In this document: positions 63,679 to 64,000 of the stretch, one piece after another
How positions within the stretch are numbered: the stretch's first letter is position 1
Layout: every line of letters starts with the position of its first letter
Source: Sunxiuqinia dokdonensis
GTDB lineage: Bacteria > Bacteroidota > Bacteroidia > Bacteroidales > Prolixibacteraceae
Assembly: GCF_001270965.1 (NCBI RefSeq)
Contig: NZ_LGIA01000150.1
Coordinates: 26,291-90,290 of the forward strand
Direction: 5' to 3'
Length of the DNA stretch: 64,000 nucleotides
Notes under the pieces: model-generated
What the model saw: the letters and a program-made list of their open reading frames with translations, nothing else
Database searches by the model: none
Told to the model about the DNA's origin: nothing
Made by a program: the position numbers and the translations under genes

Positions 63679-64000
63679 ATGAATAGAAAATTGAAACGAA
63701 TCCTGTTGATGGCCTGTGCCTTGCCGGTAGTCATTTCATGCAACAGCAAGTCCCAGTCGAAAAAAGAGGCAGTGGAAGCGAGGTTTGAAGAAACCTGGGA
63801 ATCTCTGGCAACGGTTAACCGGGAGCCGGAGTGGTTTAAAGACGCCAAGTTTGGAATTTACTTTCACTGGGGATTATATAGCGTTCCGGCTTATGATAAT
63901 GAGTGGTACCCTCGTTGGATGTATGTTCCGGGACGTGACGGCTGGGGCGGAACGGTATTTGACCATCACGAAAAAACCTACGGGCCCTTAAGCGAATTCA
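63679..64000 (+). CDS. GH29 alpha-L-fucosidase-like lipoprotein (3' truncated by window)
   Basis: Only the first 107 codons are visible. A short signal with lipobox VVISC is followed by NSKSQSKKE, not acidic. The start of a GH29 barrel follows: EPEWFKDAKFGIYFHWGLYS (from about residue 52), with YDNEWYPRWMY typical of alpha-L-fucosidases (some family members act on alpha-L-galactose). The catalytic aspartate and acid/base lie beyond the edge. It is consistent with the fucose/galactose oxidation genes at 46825-50326 and gives them a likely source of substrate. The start ATG at 63679 is the only in-frame one before the lipobox. Confidence 0.88.
   Translation, partial: MNRKLKRILLMACALPVVISCNSKSQSKKEAVEARFEETWESLATVNREPEWFKDAKFGIYFHWGLYSVPAYDNEWYPRWMYVPGRDGWGGTVFDHHEKTYGPLSEF

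Overview
The window is a carbohydrate-degradation island from a member of the Bacteroidota. The evidence is three SusC/SusD pairs (tandem pairs plus one separate pair), a hybrid two-component sensor, an ECF sigma/FecR pair, many lipoproteins with Bacteroidota-type signals, few Shine-Dalgarno sites, and TAnnTTTG-type -7 boxes. The long run of xylan enzymes and the simple-repeat intergenic DNA would fit an environmental Marinilabiliales or Prolixibacteraceae-like organism, but that placement is inference. I saw no rRNA, tRNA, CRISPR array, transposase or phage gene.

Region 1 (1-8188): the tail of a GH43 enzyme cut by the window edge, a hybrid sensor/AraC regulator (HTCS) and a lipoprotein GH43. 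Region 2 (8404-21584): susC-susD-susC-susD-DUF1735-GH10, the same order as the xusA-E/xyn10C xylan-uptake core of Prevotella and Bacteroides, closed by a good intrinsic terminator. Region 3 (21521-23010): about 1.5 kb without a convincing gene, holding a 21-bp minisatellite, a 22-bp CACGTG repeat and a 118-bp direct repeat. Region 4 (23011-35938): a tight run of GH30_8 glucuronoxylanase, GH2, CE15 glucuronoyl esterase, GH115 alpha-glucuronidase, SGNH acetylesterase, GPH sugar transporter and a second GH10, followed by a cytoplasmic GH43 (36209).

Region 5 (37360-45450): a minus-strand secreted protein of unknown function, then an ECF sigma factor, FecR anti-sigma factor, SusC with an STN signalling domain, and SusD. 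Region 6 (45620-50326): a LacI-type repressor divergent from mutarotase, aldo/keto reductase, lactonase and zinc dehydrogenase genes, which look like the first steps of oxidative L-fucose (or L-galactose) catabolism. Region 7 (50822-64000): GH97, PA14-containing GH3, three tandem CE1-type esterases, a type-B carboxylesterase, an SGNH-alpha/beta-hydrolase fusion, GH43-CBM6 and the start of a GH29 fucosidase cut by the right edge.

Together the genes describe breakdown of a heavily decorated glucuronoarabinoxylan. Surface GH10 and GH30 enzymes cut the backbone with SusC/D capture. Esterases remove acetyl, feruloyl-type and lignin-glucuronoyl esters. GH115, GH43, GH97, GH2 and GH29 remove (methyl)glucuronate, arabinose, galactose and fucose-type side groups. 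GH3 and GH43 finish xylo-oligosaccharides, and the GPH carrier brings products into the cytoplasm. Two sensing systems (HTCS and ECF/FecR/STN) plus a LacI repressor appear to divide control of backbone, decorated-oligosaccharide and side-sugar modules.
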